Of a DNA stretch of 64,000 bases, positions 61,915 to 64,000 are shown in pieces (position 1 is the stretch's first letter; each line of letters opens with the position of its first letter). Under the pieces are notes generated by a model that was not told where the DNA came from, ran no database searches, and saw only the letters and a program-made list of their open reading frames with translations. Origin of the DNA: Arbacia lixula (Eukaryota; Echinodermata; Echinoidea; Arbacioida; Arbaciidae); assembly GCA_963669155.1 (NCBI GenBank), contig OZ022578.1, positions 6,749,387-6,813,386 on the forward strand, read 5' to 3'. The position numbers were made by a program, and so were the translations under genes.

Positions 61915-62730
61915 TTGATATAATCTTTGTTCTACTAGTGATAAGATTGATCTATTATTACTACAGAGAACAATACCGGCAAAACAAAATTCATATCAGG
62001 AATTGTCTCACCGCAGAACATTAATTTCTTTGAACAATCACTGAATGATATATCATCAGTCATTTTGAAACAAATTTGCAACACAAATTCTTTCTGTTCT
62101 TCGAGAAAGTATGGGCTGAGATCATATTATCATGTTAACATCCCTCCACTTTACCCCACCCCACACCCTCTCTCTCTCTTTCTTCGTGTCTCTTCTTTCT
62201 ATCTATCCCCTCCCCTCCCCCCATTCTCCCCCCCCCTCTCTCTCTCTCTCTCTCTCCCTCTCTTTCGTCGTGTGTCTGTTTAAAATACCTATTCGCTCAT
62301 CGCTCAGGCATCCACTCACATCACTGAACAGATAACACTTCTTAACCCTAATACTACTTCTAATACTATTTCAAAGATTGTTATTACCCCCTCCCCTGTG
62401 ATCTCGGCCAGGGGTCGCTCAATTGCTTCAATTAATTCATGCAAGAAATCATAGATTTTGGTATCTCTCACAAAATAAAGCCTCTGGAATAGCAGTTTTG
62501 GGTACAAATGTCTATCATAACTCCCCCCATCAATTCTCGAAAGAATAATAATAATAATAATAATAATGAACAATTCTTGTATAGCGCATATCACAAAAAA
62601 ATGAATTTAAGTCCCTATTCGCTTAGAAAAAAAGAAGAAGAAAAGGAATAGGACATACCACTTACGAGAAAGAAGAATACTTTGACATAAAATAAATGAA
62701 TTGGTTATTTCAAAGAATAGAAGAGATAGT
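61915..62730 (+). repeat. Segmental duplication, copy 2 (right part), with an L2 3' end
   Basis: Resumes homology with copy 1 at gttgatataatctttgttctac and ends at agaatagaagagat, inside the L2 ORF. 62,544-62,730 is a 5'-truncated L2 end including its ATT tail. The CT-rich block is shorter than in copy 1. Confidence 0.9.
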
Positions 62731-62984
62731 TACAGGTCTAAAAAGCCAATACTTCAGCGGAGATTTTGATCCCAATATTGTTTGGGCTCAAAAATAAACC
62801 GATATATATGTAAGCTCTCAGACTTTGCTGGATCCTGACCCTTCTACAAATCGGACGGCAACACCAGTTACAGCTTTGGAAAGCCAGTACTCCAGAGGAG
62901 AATTTGATACCTGTTTTGTGCTATTCGTCTTCAAAGTGACGCGAATTTTCAGAAATCGTACGGACTTCGCAACCGATATTCGTC

Positions 62985-63980
62985 CGCAGGCAGCAGAAAA
63001 CACGCGATTTTATTTTCAGCTCGGTAGTCGTGACATTCACTTGACCTCTCGAACCGCGAAAAAGGTCTCCCTTTCAAACTGCGATATCTCTATGAATAAA
63101 CCATATTTTTGTACACTTTCTTTTGCAACTGTATGTTGGAGGTCGAAATTTCGCAAGTATGAAAAAACATTCAATTAAAACATGCAGAAAAATATTGCAA
63201 ATTCGAGATAAATATGTGGTTCTAATTAAATAAAGAAAAATGAAAATAAACTCTACATTTCAATGTCAATCGCTTTTGAGCCCCCAAAACTTATAGATCA
63301 TCTGAGGCGGAATCTATTGTACTTTGTGGACATACCATTTTTTTTTCAACCTCTCCTTGTAGAAGGGTCAGGATCCAGCAAAATATCCACCATGTTCAAA
63401 TCCAAACTGTATGAGACATGACGAAGTTGCGAGCGATCATAACCAGCCAATCATAGTCCGCGACCCTTAGATCGCCGGTAGCTTTCGTCATTATCATGGA
63501 CTATGATTGGCTGATTAGGATCGTTCACAACTTCGTCAAATCTCGCTCATTTTGGATTTAAACATGGTTGATGTTTTGCTGGATCCTGACCCTTCTATGG
63601 GGGGAGGTTGGAAAATAGTGGTATATCCATAAAGTACGATAGATTCCGCTTCAGATGACCTCTAAATGTTAGGGGCTCAAAAGCGATTGACATTGAAATA
63701 TTGAGTTTATTTTCATTTTTTTTTATTAGAACCACATATTTATCTCGAATTTGCAATATTTTTCTGCCTGTTTTAATGAAATGTTTTTTCATACTTGGTA
63801 AATTTTGACCTCCAACATACAGTTACAAAAGAAAGCGTACGAAAATATGGTATATTCATGAAGATCGCAGTTTGAAAAGGAGACGTTTTCCGCGGTTCGA
63901 GAGGTCAAGTGAAGGTCACGACTACCTCGCTGAAAATAAAATAAGCGTATTTTCCGGTGCCTGCCATTTGGCTGTGCGTA
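62985..63980. mobile_element. ~1-kb palindromic foldback element at the window end
   Basis: The left arm (about 62,985-63,462) and right arm (about 63,497-63,980) are inverted copies around about 63,480. Matches include gacctctcgaaccgcg / cgcggttcgagaggtc, tgtatgttggaggtc / gacctccaacataca, ccaatcatagtcc / ggactatgattgg. ttgctggatcctgacccttct occurs within each arm and once more outside at about 62,826. It may extend past the window. Confidence 0.8.
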
Positions 63981-64000
63981 CATACCACCCAGGCGTACGA

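Noticed and set aside
62825..63178. 117-codon plus-strand frame at the palindrome
   Set aside because: Lies in one arm of the inverted repeat. The other arm does not keep it open, and no domain was recognised.

Overview
This is a eukaryotic, invertebrate-type genomic window. It holds two conserved multi-exon genes with GT-AG introns, followed by more than 40 kb of nested retrotransposons, DNA-transposon remnants, a segmental duplication and long inverted repeats. A marine deuterostome, probably an echinoderm, is my best guess. It rests on general sequence character (many acatgt/tacatg words, short poly-C/G tracts, L2, piggyBac and MULE relics, abundant small hairpin elements) and is an inference, not a proof.

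Region 1 (1-14.7 kb, minus strand): CCT3, the gamma subunit of the cytosolic TRiC/CCT chaperonin. It is complete in 16 coding exons, joining in frame to 546 codons. Its introns carry an 18-copy 58-bp minisatellite, an L2-type tail with an ATT microsatellite, two hairpin elements and a duplicated splice donor. Region 2 (18.0-22.4 kb, plus strand): PMVK, phosphomevalonate kinase of the mevalonate pathway, complete in 5 coding exons and 199 codons. The two genes are divergent, with 3.4 kb between their start codons, and are functionally unrelated.

Region 3 (22.4-29.6 kb): one retrotransposition product flanked by a 17-bp direct repeat (22,423-22,439 and 29,611-29,627). Read on the minus strand it consists of an almost intact Gypsy pol fused in frame to the C-terminal part of a LINE ORF1, a broken LINE ORF2, and a poly-A tail. 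A small LTR-gag element with its own 5-bp target duplication is nested inside it. Region 4 (30.4-38.3 kb): a piggyBac relic, a MULE relic, and a second broken but long non-LTR retrotransposon (33.4-38.3 kb). 38.3-41.7 kb has little I can assign.

Region 5 (41.7-62.7 kb): a segment at about 41.75-46.11 kb is duplicated at 51.83-55.14 plus 61.91-62.73 kb. The second copy is split by about 6.8 kb of other DNA. Between the copies lie an L2-clade LINE (45.9-49.0 kb) and three identical 411-bp tandem copies (49.56-50.79 kb). The 6.8-kb block contains the most unusual structure of the window: a foldback array at about 56.13-60.89 kb with 21 near-palindromic GTTGCCATGGAAAC-type motifs every 175-200 bp, the form of RFX X-box sites, arranged in two inverted arms. 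The window ends in a roughly 1-kb palindrome (62.98-63.98 kb).

Coordinates of host exons were derived by joining conserved protein sequence across GT/AG sites, and phases agree throughout. Repeat family names come from motif recognition only.
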